From NCBI RefSeq assembly GCF_002260525.1, contig NZ_MRYI01000028.1, positions 1-48,972 of the forward strand: a DNA stretch of 48,972 bases, in the 5' to 3' direction. A program made the translations under genes and the position numbers. The stretch comes from Hahella sp. CCB-MM4 (GTDB taxonomy: Bacteria; Pseudomonadota; Gammaproteobacteria; Pseudomonadales; Oleiphilaceae). The notes under the pieces are model-generated. The model worked only from the letters and a program-made list of their open reading frames with translations, did not search any database and was not told the DNA's origin. The number at the start of each line of letters is the position of its first letter. Positions within the stretch are counted from its first letter, which is position 1. Of the stretch, positions 31,818 to 42,980 are shown piece after piece.

Positions 31818-32839
31818 CAGTCAGCCTCCAGGGTTCGTTGCATGGCTTCGATAATGCGGTCATGTTCCGGGAAGTACTCCCACTCATAAGCATGAGGGTA
31901 AGGAGTGTCCCAACCTGTCACCCGCTCGATGGGGGCTTTCAGGTGCCAGAAGCATTCTTCCTGAACTTCCGCGACCAGTTCTGCGCCAAAGCCGCTGGTG
32001 CGGGTCGCCTCATGAATAATGACGCAGCGCCCTGTCTTCTGTACTGAAGCGGTAATGGTTTCTAGGTCCAGTGGAAGCAGGGTGCGCAGGTCGATCAGTT
32101 CGGCGTCGATACCGCTGATATTGATCGCCGCTTCCGCCACATGCACCATGGTGCCGTAGGTCAATATGGTGATATCGCTTCCTTCCCGGACCGTCGCAGC
32201 TTTGCCCAGAGGAATTTTATAGTGTCCTTCCGGCACTTCACCGGCTGGATGAGCGCTCCAGGTGGTCGCCACATTGGCCTGGACATCGTGCCCATAAAAT
32301 GGCCCGTTGTAGATACGTTTCGGTTCGAAGAAAATCACTGGATCATCGTCCTCAATGGCGCTGATCAAAAGACCTTTAGCGTCATAAGGATTCGATGGCA
32401 TTACCGTCTTAAGACCGCACACATGGGTAAAGATACCTTCCGGACTCTGTGAATGGGTCTGGCCACCACGGATGCCGCCGCCACATGGCGCACGAACGGT
32501 GACCGGGGAGAAGAACTCACCACCACTGCGGTGTCTCAGTCTTGCCAGTTCGCTGACGATCTGGTCAAAACCCGGATAGATATAATCTGCAAACTGAATC
32601 TCCACGACCGGACGTAATCCGTTGACACCCATGCCGATCGCAGCGGCGATGATTCCGCCCTCGGCAATCGGAGTATCCAACGCCCGATGCGCGCCATATT
32701 TCTGATACAGTCCTTCCGTACAACGGAATACCCCACCGAAATACCCCACGTCTTCACCCATGACCATGACATTGGAGTCGCGTTCCATAGTGCAATCCAA
32801 CGCAGAGTTGATGGCTTGAATCATTGTCATCTTGGCCAT
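31817..32839 (-). CDS. bkdA2: branched-chain keto-acid dehydrogenase E1 beta subunit
   Basis: A 340-residue E1-beta subunit. The transketolase-like pyrimidine-binding domain (GEDVGYFGGVFRCTEGL, DTPIAEGGIIAAAIGM) is followed by the C-terminal domain (DLRTLLPLDLETI). With E1-alpha it decarboxylates 2-keto acids from valine, leucine and isoleucine using thiamine diphosphate. It starts three bases after the bkdA1 stop and overlaps bkdB by one base. Confidence 0.95.
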   Translation of the reverse strand: MAKMTMIQAINSALDCTMERDSNVMVMGEDVGYFGGVFRCTEGLYQKYGAHRALDTPIAEGGIIAAAIGMGVNGLRPVVEIQFADYIYPGFDQIVSELARLRHRSGGEFFSPVTVRAPCGGGIRGGQTHSQSPEGIFTHVCGLKTVMPSNPYDAKGLLISAIEDDDPVIFFEPKRIYNGPFYGHDVQANVATTWSAHPAGEVPEGHYKIPLGKAATVREGSDITILTYGTMVHVAEAAINISGIDAELIDLRTLLPLDLETITASVQKTGRCVIIHEATRTSGFGAELVAEVQEECFWHLKAPIERVTGWDTPYPHAYEWEYFPEHDRIIEAMQRTLEAD

Positions 32840-32842
32840 TGA

Positions 32843-34147
32843 TTACACCCCCATCTTCTGACGTTGTTTACGTAAATGTGCCGGCATTTCTTTGTAGACA
32901 TCTTCAAACATGGTACTGACCGGCCAATGTGGACCTTCTTCCAGAGTTCCGTAGGTTACGGCTTCTTTCCAGGTTTGCAGAATGGATTGCTTGAGTTCTT
33001 CAGTCAGCGCATCGTGCTGCTCATCACTCCATTCACCCATTTGAATCAGGTGTTGTTTAAGGCGCTCAATCGGGTCTCCCAGAGGCCAAGCCTGGGCTTC
33101 ATTCTTGGCGCGGTAACCGTCTGGATTATCACTGGTGGAGTGACCTTCGCTACGGTAGGTAAACAGCTCGATAAATGTGGCGCCGTGTCCTGCCCGGGCG
33201 CGGTCAGCGGCCCATTTGGTGGCGGCATAGACGGCCAGGAAATCGTTACCGTCCACACGAATACTCGGCAGATTGAATCCCAGTCCCCGCGCGGCGAAAG
33301 TGGTACCGGCAGAGGCAAATGATTGGGGTGTGGAAATGGCCCACTGATTATTCACCACGTTGAGAATAACCGGCGCGCGATAAGTCGAAGCAAACAGCAG
33401 AGCATGGTAAACGTCGGCTTCAGCAGTACTACCGTCACCCACCCAGGCCGAAGCCAAGTGATCTTCTCCTTTATAGGCAGAGGCCATGCCCCAGCCAACC
33501 GCCTGGCTGAACTGGGTTGCCAGGTTGCCTGAAATACTGAAGAAATTGTCGTCCTTCCAGCCGTAAAGAACCGGCAGCTGACGACCTTTAAGATTGTCTT
33601 TGGAATTGGAGAGACACTGGCACATCATGTCCAGCACAGGACGCCCGCGAACAAACAGAAGACCTTGCTGACGGTAAGTGGGGAAGAGCATATCCCCATG
33701 TTCAAGTGCCATGCCCTGGGCAACGGCAATGGCTTCTTCGCCGGTACACTTCATATAGAAAGACAGTTTGCCCTGACGTTGCATACGGAACATGCGATCG
33801 TCGTAAGCCCGCACGTGCATCATATGCCGGAGACCCTGGCGTAGCTGGTCTGCATTGAGTTGTGGATCCCAGTCACCCAGCGCTTTTCCGTCATCGTCAA
33901 GCACACGGACCAGGCCATAGGCAAGGCTCTGTATATCCAGTGCGTTGGCATCAATTTCTGGCTTGGGGGTGATTCCGGCAGGGGGAATGTCGAGGTTGCT
34001 GAAGTCGGCCGTCTGGCCTGGGCGGGAAGAAGCTTCAGGGACATGCAGTTTTGAGACCGGCCCCTTGGATTGAGTGCCGACGAGACCCTCTGCGTCGACA
34101 TTAACATCACCGGCAAAATGCCCGGCAGGCTTTCGCGATAGCGCCAT
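32843..34147 (-). CDS. bkdA1: branched-chain keto-acid dehydrogenase E1 alpha subunit
   Basis: A 434-residue E1-alpha subunit, first gene of the bkd operon. The thiamine-diphosphate motif reads GDGSTAEADVYHALLFAST ... VVNNQWAIS, and the phosphorylation-loop-like region has YRSEGHSTSDNP. About 60 residues precede the core, as in Pseudomonas BkdA1. GGAGAAGA lies before the ATG at 34147. It is divergent from an Lrp-type gene, the same arrangement as bkdR/bkdA1 in Pseudomonas, so control by that regulator is likely. Confidence 0.95.
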   Translation of the reverse strand: MALSRKPAGHFAGDVNVDAEGLVGTQSKGPVSKLHVPEASSRPGQTADFSNLDIPPAGITPKPEIDANALDIQSLAYGLVRVLDDDGKALGDWDPQLNADQLRQGLRHMMHVRAYDDRMFRMQRQGKLSFYMKCTGEEAIAVAQGMALEHGDMLFPTYRQQGLLFVRGRPVLDMMCQCLSNSKDNLKGRQLPVLYGWKDDNFFSISGNLATQFSQAVGWGMASAYKGEDHLASAWVGDGSTAEADVYHALLFASTYRAPVILNVVNNQWAISTPQSFASAGTTFAARGLGFNLPSIRVDGNDFLAVYAATKWAADRARAGHGATFIELFTYRSEGHSTSDNPDGYRAKNEAQAWPLGDPIERLKQHLIQMGEWSDEQHDALTEELKQSILQTWKEAVTYGTLEEGPHWPVSTMFEDVYKEMPAHLRKQRQKMGV

Positions 34148-34431
34148 AAATCTTCTCCTTTATTCTCACCCGCGGCTTATTTCTGGTGAGGGAGTATTGT
34201 TTTTGTTAGCTCTCTTTTGGAGAGCAATCCCTTCATTGCCGACAGTCGATAACTGTCGCTTTCGACGTGGGAAGGATCTCTTCCGAGTCGACATAGTTAC
34301 TTACTATACTCCTGGCTTCAGGATTGATTTATTCTATTTCATAGTCAAAATGAAGAATGTGGGTATATTTAATTCTTAAAATAGAAATATTGGTATTATC
34401 TATACCTGAATATTTGAGCAGGAGTCAGATG

Positions 34432-34905
34432 ATGGATGTTAAGCTGGATAAGACTGATCGTCATATTCTTGAGTTGATACAGTCAGACGCAAGTCTGTCT
34501 GCATCGGAAATTGCTGAACGGGTAAACCTTTCACAGCCTCCCTGCTGGAGGCGCATCAAGCGTCTGGAAGATGAGGGATATATTGACCGCAGGGTAGGCA
34601 TGCTGAACCGTAAACGTCTCGGTCTGGACGTGGTGATCTACACTGAAGTAAAACTGACAGCCAATGGGCGTCAGGCGGTGGGAGATTTCGAGGAGCGCAT
34701 CCGGTCCTATCCAGAGGTCACAGAGTGCTACACCATGATGGGGAGGACGGATTTTTTACTGAGGATCGTGACCAAGGATGTTTCCACCTATGAGAAATTC
34801 TTTAGGGACCACCTATCCCAGATCCCGGGGGTATTGGACATAAACTCAAGCGTTGCCCTGAGCGAGGTGAAGTACACGACTGAGCTCCCACTGGAGCTGG
34901 TGTAA
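34432..34905 (+). CDS. bkdR: Lrp/AsnC-family regulator of the bkd operon
   Basis: A 157-residue Lrp-family regulator. The N-terminal winged helix (LDKTDRHILELIQSD, ASEIAERVNLSQPPCWRRIK) is followed by the RAM ligand-binding domain (VTECYTMMGRTDFLLRIV). Its divergent position to bkdA1 matches BkdR, which activates bkd genes in response to branched-chain amino acids. The name rests on that context, since Lrp paralogues look alike. GGAG lies seven bases before ATG 34432; ATG 34429 is also possible. The 284-bp gap to bkdA1 is AT-rich near bkdR. Confidence 0.85.
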   Translation: MDVKLDKTDRHILELIQSDASLSASEIAERVNLSQPPCWRRIKRLEDEGYIDRRVGMLNRKRLGLDVVIYTEVKLTANGRQAVGDFEERIRSYPEVTECYTMMGRTDFLLRIVTKDVSTYEKFFRDHLSQIPGVLDINSSVALSEVKYTTELPLELV

Positions 34906-34925
34906 TTCAGGTCTCATCTTAGTCA

Positions 34926-34997
34926 ATGTCAATGAGATACACGATAAATGAGACACTCTATAAATGAGGGGCATGATAAACAATGCGCATGATAAGA
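34926..34997. repeat. degenerate repeat, GATAAATGAGACAC-like unit
   Basis: Four to five imperfect copies (AATGAGATACAC, GATAAATGAGACAC, TATAAATGAGG, CATGATAAACAATGCG, CATGATAAG), 14-18 bp apart, in the gap between bkdR and the GNAT gene. The copies contain TAA and TGA. Confidence 0.6.
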
Positions 34998-35016
34998 CCA
35001 CGCCATGGAGGTACAA

Positions 35017-35874
35017 ATGACCAGCTCAAATAGCCGTCTGACTATCAGAAAAGCTGCTTTGGATGATGTGAAACTGATGGCGGACTGGGCCGCCGCTGAG
35101 GGATGGAACCCCGGACTGTTCGATGCCGGGGTGTTTTATTCCGCAGACACGGATGGTTTTCTCATCGGTGAACTTGATCAGCAGCCCGTGTCCTGTATCT
35201 CTGTCGTGAAGTATAACGACGACTTCGGTTTTTTAGGGTTCTATATCGTGAAGCCCGAATTCAGAGGAAAGGGGTTTGGCATTCAGACATGGAAAGCCGG
35301 GCTTGATTACCTGAGCGGATGCAACATCGGTCTGGATGGTGTGGTGGAGCAACAGGATAATTACAAGACATCCGGGTTTACTCTGGCTTACCGTAATATT
35401 CGCTATGAAGGGGCTGGAGGCGGTGAGGTTGCCGACATGAAGGATGTTGTGGATCTTTCCGATTTTCCGGAAGAAGCGCTTAGTCAGTACGACCGCAAGT
35501 TTTTTCCTGCGGACAGGTCGACATTCCTTCATCATTGGTTAAGGCAGCCTAACGCTCATACGGCTGGCTTGGTGAGGGAAAATCGCCTTTGTGGCTACGG
35601 GGTCATTCGAGAATGCCGATCGGGATATAAAATCGGACCTTTGTTTGCGGATACACCGGAGATTGCCGAGCGGTTGTTCCTGGTCCTCAAGTCTCATGCC
35701 ACAGAGAAGGACAAGATTTACCTGGATATTCCCGCTCCGAACCCTGCCGCTTTGGCGCTGGTGGAAAAATACGCGATGTCGCCAGTGTTTGAAACAGCCA
35801 GGATGTACACCAAAGCTGCGCCGGAAATCTCCGTGGACCGCCTCTATGGTGTGACATCCTTCGAACTGGGATAG
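35017..35874 (+). CDS. GNAT-family N-acetyltransferase (two-domain)
   Basis: A 285-residue protein. The N-terminal GNAT domain (about 5-130) has the acetyl-CoA-binding pattern FYIVKPEFRGKGFGIQTWKA. A second GNAT-like C-terminal half (about 150-280) contains GYGVIRECRSGYKIGPLFAD and DIPAPNPAALALVEKY, as in the YitH/acetyltransf_18 group. The substrate is unknown. I start at ATG 35017, preceded by GGAGG five bases upstream, rather than at 35005. It stands alone between two repeat-filled gaps. Confidence 0.85.
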   Translation: MTSSNSRLTIRKAALDDVKLMADWAAAEGWNPGLFDAGVFYSADTDGFLIGELDQQPVSCISVVKYNDDFGFLGFYIVKPEFRGKGFGIQTWKAGLDYLSGCNIGLDGVVEQQDNYKTSGFTLAYRNIRYEGAGGGEVADMKDVVDLSDFPEEALSQYDRKFFPADRSTFLHHWLRQPNAHTAGLVRENRLCGYGVIRECRSGYKIGPLFADTPEIAERLFLVLKSHATEKDKIYLDIPAPNPAALALVEKYAMSPVFETARMYTKAAPEISVDRLYGVTSFELG

Positions 35875-35901
35875 CTAGCAGCTATATAGCATTTATAGCC
35901 A

Positions 35902-35980
35902 GCACTTATAGATTGCTCTTACAGATAGCTCTTATAAACAGGTCTTAAAATAGTCCTTATAAATAGCTCTTATAAGCAGC
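35902..35980. repeat. tandem repeat, 13-bp GCTCTTATAAATA unit, about six copies
   Basis: Six successive 13-bp units of the type GCTCTTATAAATA, each with a few changes and almost constant period. They lie between the 3' ends of the convergent GNAT and rimK genes. A looser CTATATAGC/TTATAGCC stretch precedes them. Units contain TAA or TAG. Confidence 0.8.
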
Positions 35981-35997
35981 AGACTAGGGCAGAGCCG

Positions 35998-36909
35998 TTA
36001 GCCCTTGCCCTTGGTACGCGTGGTTGCCTTGCGTTCCTCTATCTGCTTTTCGATGAAGGCATAGATCAGGCCCGCCACGTCCTTGCCGGTGGCTGCTTCA
36101 ATTCCTTCAAGACCGGGAGAGGAGTTAACCTCCATGATTTTAGGGCCGCTACTGGAACGCAACAGGTCGACACCCGCGACATTCAAGCCCATGACTTTGG
36201 CTGCCTTGACCGCAGTCTGGCGTTCCTTCGGTGTGATTTTTATCAGGGATGCGGTACCGCCACGATGCAGGTTGGAGCGGAATTCACCCGGTTGGGCCTG
36301 ACGCTTCATGGCTGCAACCACCCGGTCACCCACCACAAAACAACGGATATCTGAACCACCGGCTTCCTTGACGTATTCCTGCACCAGAATGTCAGCGTTC
36401 AGACCTAAAAAGGCTTCAATAACACTTTCTGCCGCCTTTTTAGTTTCGGCCAGCACAACTCCGATCCCTTGTGTGCCCTGAAGCAGTTTGATCACCAGGG
36501 GAGCGCCACCGACCATTCTGATCAGGTCCTGAACATCATCAGGCGAGTTAGCGAAGCCGGTGACCGGCATGCCGATGCCTCGTCTCGACAGGAGTTGCAG
36601 GGAGCGTAGCTTGTCCCTCGAGCGGGTGATGGCCACGGACTCATTAAGCGGGAATACGCCCAGCATTTCAAACTGGCGCAACACCGCTGTGCCATAGAAC
36701 GTCACAGAGGCCCCGATACGTGGAATAACCGCATCGAAACCTTCCAGAATTTCCCCTCGATAGTGAATCGTAGGATTATCTGTTGCCATGTTCATGTAGC
36801 AGCGTAAGGTGTCGACCACCTTTACTTCGTGACCACGCTTCAAGCCGGCTTCTACCAGTCGGCGAGTGGAATAGAGTTTTGGGTTGCGAGAGAGAATCGC
36901 AATTTTCAT
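35998..36909 (-). CDS. rimK: RimK-family ATP-grasp ligase
   Basis: A 303-residue ATP-grasp protein matching RimK, which adds glutamate residues to the C-terminus of ribosomal protein S6. Seen are [40 protein letters not shown], the ATP-grasp [17 protein letters not shown], and the metal-binding [13 protein letters not shown]. The length is normal for the family. The exact acceptor is not certain from sequence, since RimK paralogues with other substrates exist. It is a single gene with its own upstream gap of 264 bp. Confidence 0.9.
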   Translation of the reverse strand: MKIAILSRNPKLYSTRRLVEAGLKRGHEVKVVDTLRCYMNMATDNPTIHYRGEILEGFDAVIPRIGASVTFYGTAVLRQFEMLGVFPLNESVAITRSRDKLRSLQLLSRRGIGMPVTGFANSPDDVQDLIRMVGGAPLVIKLLQGTQGIGVVLAETKKAAESVIEAFLGLNADILVQEYVKEAGGSDIRCFVVGDRVVAAMKRQAQPGEFRSNLHRGGTASLIKITPKERQTAVKAAKVMGLNVAGVDLLRSSSGPKIMEVNSSPGLEGIEAATGKDVAGLIYAFIEKQIEERKATTRTKGKG

Positions 36910-37173
36910 GGTGCCCCTCAGAGAAACGAATTGACCAGTACTTCCTCGCTTATTGTTTCCATTGAAAGCGAAACGATCCCCGATTTCAAATTATTCAGGG
37001 AATCTGGTGCGGCAAGGTTGTGGAAAATCAGAAAATAAAGCACCTGGGAACCGGTGCCTGGACGAGCCGACGGAAGTATACGCGCAATTATTAAATTTCA
37101 TTAGCTTTTCTTGCTCAAATTTCCTTTCTCTGTATCTTAGGAATAAGTGGCAGTTGTACAGGTGGCAGGTGAG

Positions 37174-37746
37174 ATGAGCTGTCTTATCAATAATGTACCG
37201 CGAAACCGGTTGCGAAACGCTCAAAGGTTAGTAGTTGTACTTATTATGGCGCTACTGCTGAGCGCCTGCAGCAGCGATAACTGGCGTTCTGCCAGCAGAG
37301 CCTCGGCAAGGCTGGCTCCTGATCCATTAACGACGCCGGAACCGGTGATTCAAGTCTACGGCGCAGACGCCTGGGGCTGGAGAGGCTGGTTTGCCATCCA
37401 CACCTGGATTGCCGTCAAACCCGAAAACGCCCTCGACTACACCGTCTATGAGGTGGTCGGCTGGCGCGAAAGGCGAGGATTGCCGGTGCTGAGAATTGAG
37501 CAGGATGTTCCTGACCGCTACTGGTATGGCGCAAAGCCACAACTTATACTGGACCGGCGCGGAGACGGAGTGGGTGAGCTGATCGACAAGATCGCCACCA
37601 AAGCGGACGAATATCCCTGGAAAGACAGTTATCGGGTATTTCCAGGGCCCAATAGTAATACGTTTCCCGCCTGGATAGCCCAGGAGGTTCCTGAACTCGA
37701 ACTGGAGCTTCCATTCAGTGCCATTGGCAGTGGATGGGCGGATTAA
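37174..37746 (+). CDS. DUF3750 lipoprotein
   Basis: A 190-residue protein of the DUF3750 family. It has AWGWRGWFAIHTWIAVKP, YEVVGWRERRG, PDRYWYGAKP and FPGPNSNTFPAWIAQEVPEL, all characteristic of the family. The N-terminus has a basic stretch, a hydrophobic run and a lipobox-like LLSAC, so it is probably an envelope lipoprotein. The function is unknown; its pattern of conserved His and Asn residues hints at a peptidase- or hydrolase-like fold, which is speculative. I start at ATG 37174 with AGGTGAG directly upstream; a GTG at 37147 would add nine residues. It precedes the glutamine amidotransferase gene by 27 bp. Confidence 0.8.
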   Translation: MSCLINNVPRNRLRNAQRLVVVLIMALLLSACSSDNWRSASRASARLAPDPLTTPEPVIQVYGADAWGWRGWFAIHTWIAVKPENALDYTVYEVVGWRERRGLPVLRIEQDVPDRYWYGAKPQLILDRRGDGVGELIDKIATKADEYPWKDSYRVFPGPNSNTFPAWIAQEVPELELELPFSAIGSGWAD

Positions 37747-37773
37747 ACAAACCATGAATACTTGTGACTTTCA

Positions 37774-38499
37774 ATGAAAAAACTGGGAATACTGCTTTGC
37801 GATGAACATCGTCCGGAACTGATTGAAAAGTACGGAACCTACGATCAGGACTTCATCCAGATGCTGGAAGCTCTTGCCCCGGGAAGATTTGAATATCAGG
37901 CCTGGAGATGTCATGAAAATGAGTTTCCAGAGTCATTGGACTGTGCAGATGCCTGGATTATCAGCGGGAGCAAGTGGGGCGCTTATGATCCTGATCCCTG
38001 GATTGGAGAGTTAAAAGCTTTCATCGAGCAGTTGGACAGAGAACAAATGCCAACGCTCGGCGTATGTTTTGGGCATCAGGTGATCCACTCCGCACTGGGC
38101 GGGCATGTCGCAAAATCCGAAAAAGGCTGGGGTTTGGGAGCTTATCCCGTCACCGTGAGGCAATCTTTCGGCAACTTTTCTGAAGGCGAGTCCATCAGAG
38201 TGCTCTCGATGCACCAGGATCAGGTACAAACACCGGCTCCCGGCTTTGACCCGATTGCCCACTCGGAGTTTTGTCCTTACCCCATTACTTTTAAAAACGG
38301 GCATATCCTGACTTTTCAGTCCCATCCGGAATTTGTGGATGAGCTTTTTATAGACCTGTGCCATAAAATCCGTGAGAAGGCAGGTCATGAGTTGATTGAG
38401 CAAACCCTGGCCGGTGTAGGCCAGGAAGATGATCGTCATCAGGTGAGAAGACTTGTCGTGGACTTCCTTCTTGGCGATGATCAGCAGGAAAACCGGTAA
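37774..38499 (+). CDS. class I glutamine amidotransferase-like protein
   Basis: A 241-residue single-domain class I GATase (GMP synthase-like). The catalytic triad is visible: Cys98 in GVCFGHQ, His184 and Glu186 in QSHPEF. It has no synthetase domain. Such proteins act as glutamine or gamma-glutamyl amide hydrolases, and the true substrate is unknown. It follows the DUF3750 gene by 27 bp, so the two may be co-transcribed. Confidence 0.87.
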   Translation: MKKLGILLCDEHRPELIEKYGTYDQDFIQMLEALAPGRFEYQAWRCHENEFPESLDCADAWIISGSKWGAYDPDPWIGELKAFIEQLDREQMPTLGVCFGHQVIHSALGGHVAKSEKGWGLGAYPVTVRQSFGNFSEGESIRVLSMHQDQVQTPAPGFDPIAHSEFCPYPITFKNGHILTFQSHPEFVDELFIDLCHKIREKAGHELIEQTLAGVGQEDDRHQVRRLVVDFLLGDDQQENR

Positions 38500-38559
38500 C
38501 AGGGGCCTATTCGCCAGACAGAAATACCCGTCAGGTAGAACGCAACTGTTGAGCAGAAT

Positions 38560-38665
38560 ACAGATCGATAGAAAGTAAAGGTCGGTCGAAAGTAAAGATT
38601 GATCGAAAGTACAGATCGATAGAAAGTAAAGATTGATCGAAAGTACAAGTAAAGACGTGTAGAAA
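38560..38665. repeat. tandem repeat, 17-bp ATTGATCGAAAGTAAAG unit, about six copies
   Basis: Five to six copies of (C)AGATCGATAGAAAGTAAAG / ATTGATCGAAAGTAAAG with 17-20 bp period between the amidotransferase and VanZ-like genes. Copies contain TGA, TAG and TAA. The opposite strand reads as a repetitive hydrophobic pseudo-peptide, which I do not regard as a gene. Confidence 0.8.
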
Positions 38666-38682
38666 GCGGGCAAGCGAAGTTT

Positions 38683-39822
38683 ATGAAGCGTGTTTGGGGT
38701 GTTGTCATACTTTTGACCATTTACGGATCTCTGTATCCGTTTAACTTCACGCTGGAAAATTTCCCCGAACACTTGCTGTCTCACTTCGCCGGTACCTGGA
38801 ATGATCGGGTGATTCAGGGCGATCTGCTCGCCAATATCATTATTTTTATTCCCTATGGGTTGGTTGGATGGTATGTCTTCAACCACTCACCAAGACTGCG
38901 TCTATTGGTTATTCTGGGGTCCGGGTTTGCCTTGGGGATGGGTTTGCAGATACTGCAATATTACCTGCCCAGCAGATACCCCAGCATCGTTGACGGATGG
39001 TCCAATACTTTTGGGGTGCTCCTCGGATGCCTGTTTGCCTGGGGGGTGAGTTCCTGGCAGAGCGCCCGCGATGTTCCCCTGAATCTTAGCCTGATAGCGC
39101 CAATTACCTTGTTACTGTTCTGGTTCGGTGTTCGCTTGATGCCGTTTATTCCATTCTTCAGATGGAAACAGATTGAGATTAGCTTGCGGCCCATTTACCA
39201 GAATCCCCAAATCAATCCTTTAACCTTCCTGTCAGGGGTGGTGGCCTGGAGCGCGGTGTTCTACATTCTCGACAAACTGTTTAATGGGCTGCGTAAGCGA
39301 ACAATGTTTTATATTGTGTTCGGCTGTTTCATGCTCGAGACGCTGATCATCTATAACTATCTGCATCTGAGTGACGTACTGGGCGCATTGGGCGGGATCG
39401 GTGCCTGGCTACTGATTAAACGCAGTCAGAAACCCGAGTCGGTCATATTTGTGACAATGGTGACCTATATCATCATCAATGGACTCAGCCCCTTTAAACT
39501 GGCGATAGTACAGCAAGACTTTCATTGGATACCGTTTACCGGATTTATCGCGGGATCGGTGTTTTTCAATATCGTCACGTTTTTCGGTAAATTTTTCTTT
39601 TACGGAAGTGCCGTCTGGTTTGGGGTTCAGTCCGGCATGCGCTGGAGAAATGTGACGCTCACTATTGCTGCGATTACCATGCTGATTGAACTGGCGCAAA
39701 TTTATCTGGTTCAACACGTACCCGAAGTAACCGATCCTTTGCTGGTTGTCCTGATCAGTTGGGTGCTTCATGAAACCGGCCGGACCCGTTTAGGGTTTTC
39801 CAGGCCTCAGGCAGTCGCCTAG
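38683..39822 (+). CDS. VanZ-like family membrane protein
   Basis: A 379-residue integral membrane protein with about nine to ten hydrophobic segments. The VanZ-like signature is seen at the N-terminus: IYGSLYPFNF, a DLLANIIIFIPYGLVGW segment and SIVDGWSNTFGVLLG. A second similar half (SPFKLAIVQQDFHWIPFTGF, ... VTDPLLVVLISWVLHE) suggests internal duplication of the VanZ module. The function is unknown. It precedes the ATPase operon by 399 bp and is probably independent. Confidence 0.8.
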   Translation: MKRVWGVVILLTIYGSLYPFNFTLENFPEHLLSHFAGTWNDRVIQGDLLANIIIFIPYGLVGWYVFNHSPRLRLLVILGSGFALGMGLQILQYYLPSRYPSIVDGWSNTFGVLLGCLFAWGVSSWQSARDVPLNLSLIAPITLLLFWFGVRLMPFIPFFRWKQIEISLRPIYQNPQINPLTFLSGVVAWSAVFYILDKLFNGLRKRTMFYIVFGCFMLETLIIYNYLHLSDVLGALGGIGAWLLIKRSQKPESVIFVTMVTYIIINGLSPFKLAIVQQDFHWIPFTGFIAGSVFFNIVTFFGKFFFYGSAVWFGVQSGMRWRNVTLTIAAITMLIELAQIYLVQHVPEVTDPLLVVLISWVLHETGRTRLGFSRPQAVA

Positions 39823-41597
<1,775 letters not shown>

Positions 41598-41598
<1 letters not shown>

Positions 41599-42011
41599 TG
41601 GACATGGAAGCCGTAACGGTATTTAGCGGAATACTGAGGGACAGCCAACAGGAAATCGAGATCACCGATCTGGTGTCGTTTCGAAGTCATGATGCCAGTG
41701 GAAGTTTTTCACTTCAGGCCCGTCATTTGGACTTCCTGACCCAGACGGAGTCCGGTCTCAGTCAGTTGAGCCAGAAAGACGGTGTTCTCTACATGGCTGC
41801 CACCCCAGGTTTACTGGAAATGGATGGTGGTCGGCTTTACTTCAGTACGAGAAGGATGTTTCTCCACGAGGATCCGGATCTTATCCAGCAGCAACTCACA
41901 CAGTGGCTGGAGGAAGAACGAATCAACAGAAAGAGTTCGCACGTCCACCTGAAACAATTGGAAAGTGAACTGATGCAGCGCCTGAGCAGGGCGCACGAGC
42001 CTTTGCGATAA
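41598..42011 (+). CDS. atpC: N-type ATP synthase epsilon subunit
   Basis: A 137-residue epsilon-type subunit. It has an N-terminal beta-barrel domain with a DFLTQTESGLSQL segment and a helical C-terminal part (EEERINRKSSHVHLKQLESE). It links the c-ring to gamma and regulates ATP hydrolysis. Its ATG overlaps the atpD stop (TGATG), indicating coupling. The assignment rests mainly on position and length, since epsilon is poorly conserved. Confidence 0.85.
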
Positions 42012-42024
42012 GGGAGGCCCGGCA

Positions 42025-42291
42025 ATGGAATATAAAAAACTGCAGAAGTCCCTGGAGCGTGATCAGGCCCGCCGTAAAAAAGCCGACCAGGAACGTTCGA
42101 CCCTGATGCAGGCTGCCAGAATACTCGGTGTCCTGGGTTTTCTGTTTGTGCTGCCGGTGGTGGGCGGCGCTTACCTGGGACATTGGCTGGACAGCCTGAG
42201 CAGCGGTTACTCAGTACGCTGGACGGTGGGCTTCATTCTGCTGGGCATCGTCGTCGGCGGTGTCAATGCTTATCTGGCCTTAAGGGAATGA
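42025..42291 (+). CDS. atpQ: AtpQ-like small membrane protein of the N-ATPase operon
   Basis: An 88-residue protein with a basic N-terminus (DQARRKKADQERS) and two membrane helices (ILGVLGFLFVLPVVGGAYLG and WTVGFILLGIVVGGVNAYL). It matches AtpQ, the AtpI-like accessory protein of N-ATPases. GGGAGG lies upstream. The next gene expected in the family, atpR, is missing. atpB starts only three bases after this stop codon. Confidence 0.85.
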   Translation: MEYKKLQKSLERDQARRKKADQERSTLMQAARILGVLGFLFVLPVVGGAYLGHWLDSLSSGYSVRWTVGFILLGIVVGGVNAYLALRE

Positions 42292-42294
42292 AAA

Positions 42295-42972
42295 ATGAAT
42301 GAAGGTATCGGTACGCCCGTTTGGTTTCAGATCGGACCCGTCGCCGTTCATGAAACCGTCGTGGCCACCTGGGGCATCATGCTTGTGCTGACCCTGGTGT
42401 GCGCATTATCGACCCGTAAAATGTCGATACAACCGGGCAAATGGCAAACCATCGTGGAAGGAATTGTGCTGGCACTGGAAAATACCATCGCCAATGCTGA
42501 TCCGGTGAATGCCCGTAAATTGCTGCCACTAATCGGGACCTTCTGGATATTCCTGCCGATCGCTAATCTGTTGGGTGTGGTACCCGGATTCCATTCACCC
42601 ACCCGGGACTTGTCTGTCACTACCGCATTGGCGTTGATCGTATTTGTGTCGGTTCACCTGTATGGCCTGCGCCAGTCCGGTATGGCCTATTTCAGGCACT
42701 ACATCAAGCCGAGCCCGATACTGCTGCCATTTCATATTATTAGCGAGTTTACCCGAACAATTGCGCTCGCCATCCGATTATTCGGCAACATTATGAGCCT
42801 GGAAATGGCGGCGTTGCTGATATTGCTAGTGGCGGGATTTCTCGCGCCGGTACCTATTTTGATGCTGCATATCATCGAAGCTCTGGTGCAGGCGTATATA
42901 TTTGGAATGCTGGCGCTGATTTATGTTGCAGGTGCCATGCAGCAGGTACCTGCTTCCTCATCACAAACTTGA
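42295..42972 (+). CDS. atpB: N-type ATP synthase Fo a subunit
   Basis: A 225-residue integral membrane a subunit. The conserved helix with the essential arginine is seen in SEFTRTIALAIRLFGNIMSLE (IRLFGN as in other Fo complexes). The N-terminal WFQIGPVAVHETVV and C-terminal HIIEALVQAYIFGMLALIYV fit the family. It provides the ion half-channels. AAGGGA lies upstream. The C-terminus is short (QQVPASSSQT). Confidence 0.93.
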   Translation: MNEGIGTPVWFQIGPVAVHETVVATWGIMLVLTLVCALSTRKMSIQPGKWQTIVEGIVLALENTIANADPVNARKLLPLIGTFWIFLPIANLLGVVPGFHSPTRDLSVTTALALIVFVSVHLYGLRQSGMAYFRHYIKPSPILLPFHIISEFTRTIALAIRLFGNIMSLEMAALLILLVAGFLAPVPILMLHIIEALVQAYIFGMLALIYVAGAMQQVPASSSQT

Positions 42973-42980
42973 AGTTCTTC

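Noticed and set aside
38481-38720. Hydrophobic minus-strand frame between the amidotransferase and VanZ-like genes
   Set aside because: It is the reverse reading of the 17-bp repeat and overlaps both neighbours.
38011-38886. 291-codon minus-strand frame
   Set aside because: It is antisense to the clear amidotransferase and VanZ-like genes and runs through the repeat tract.
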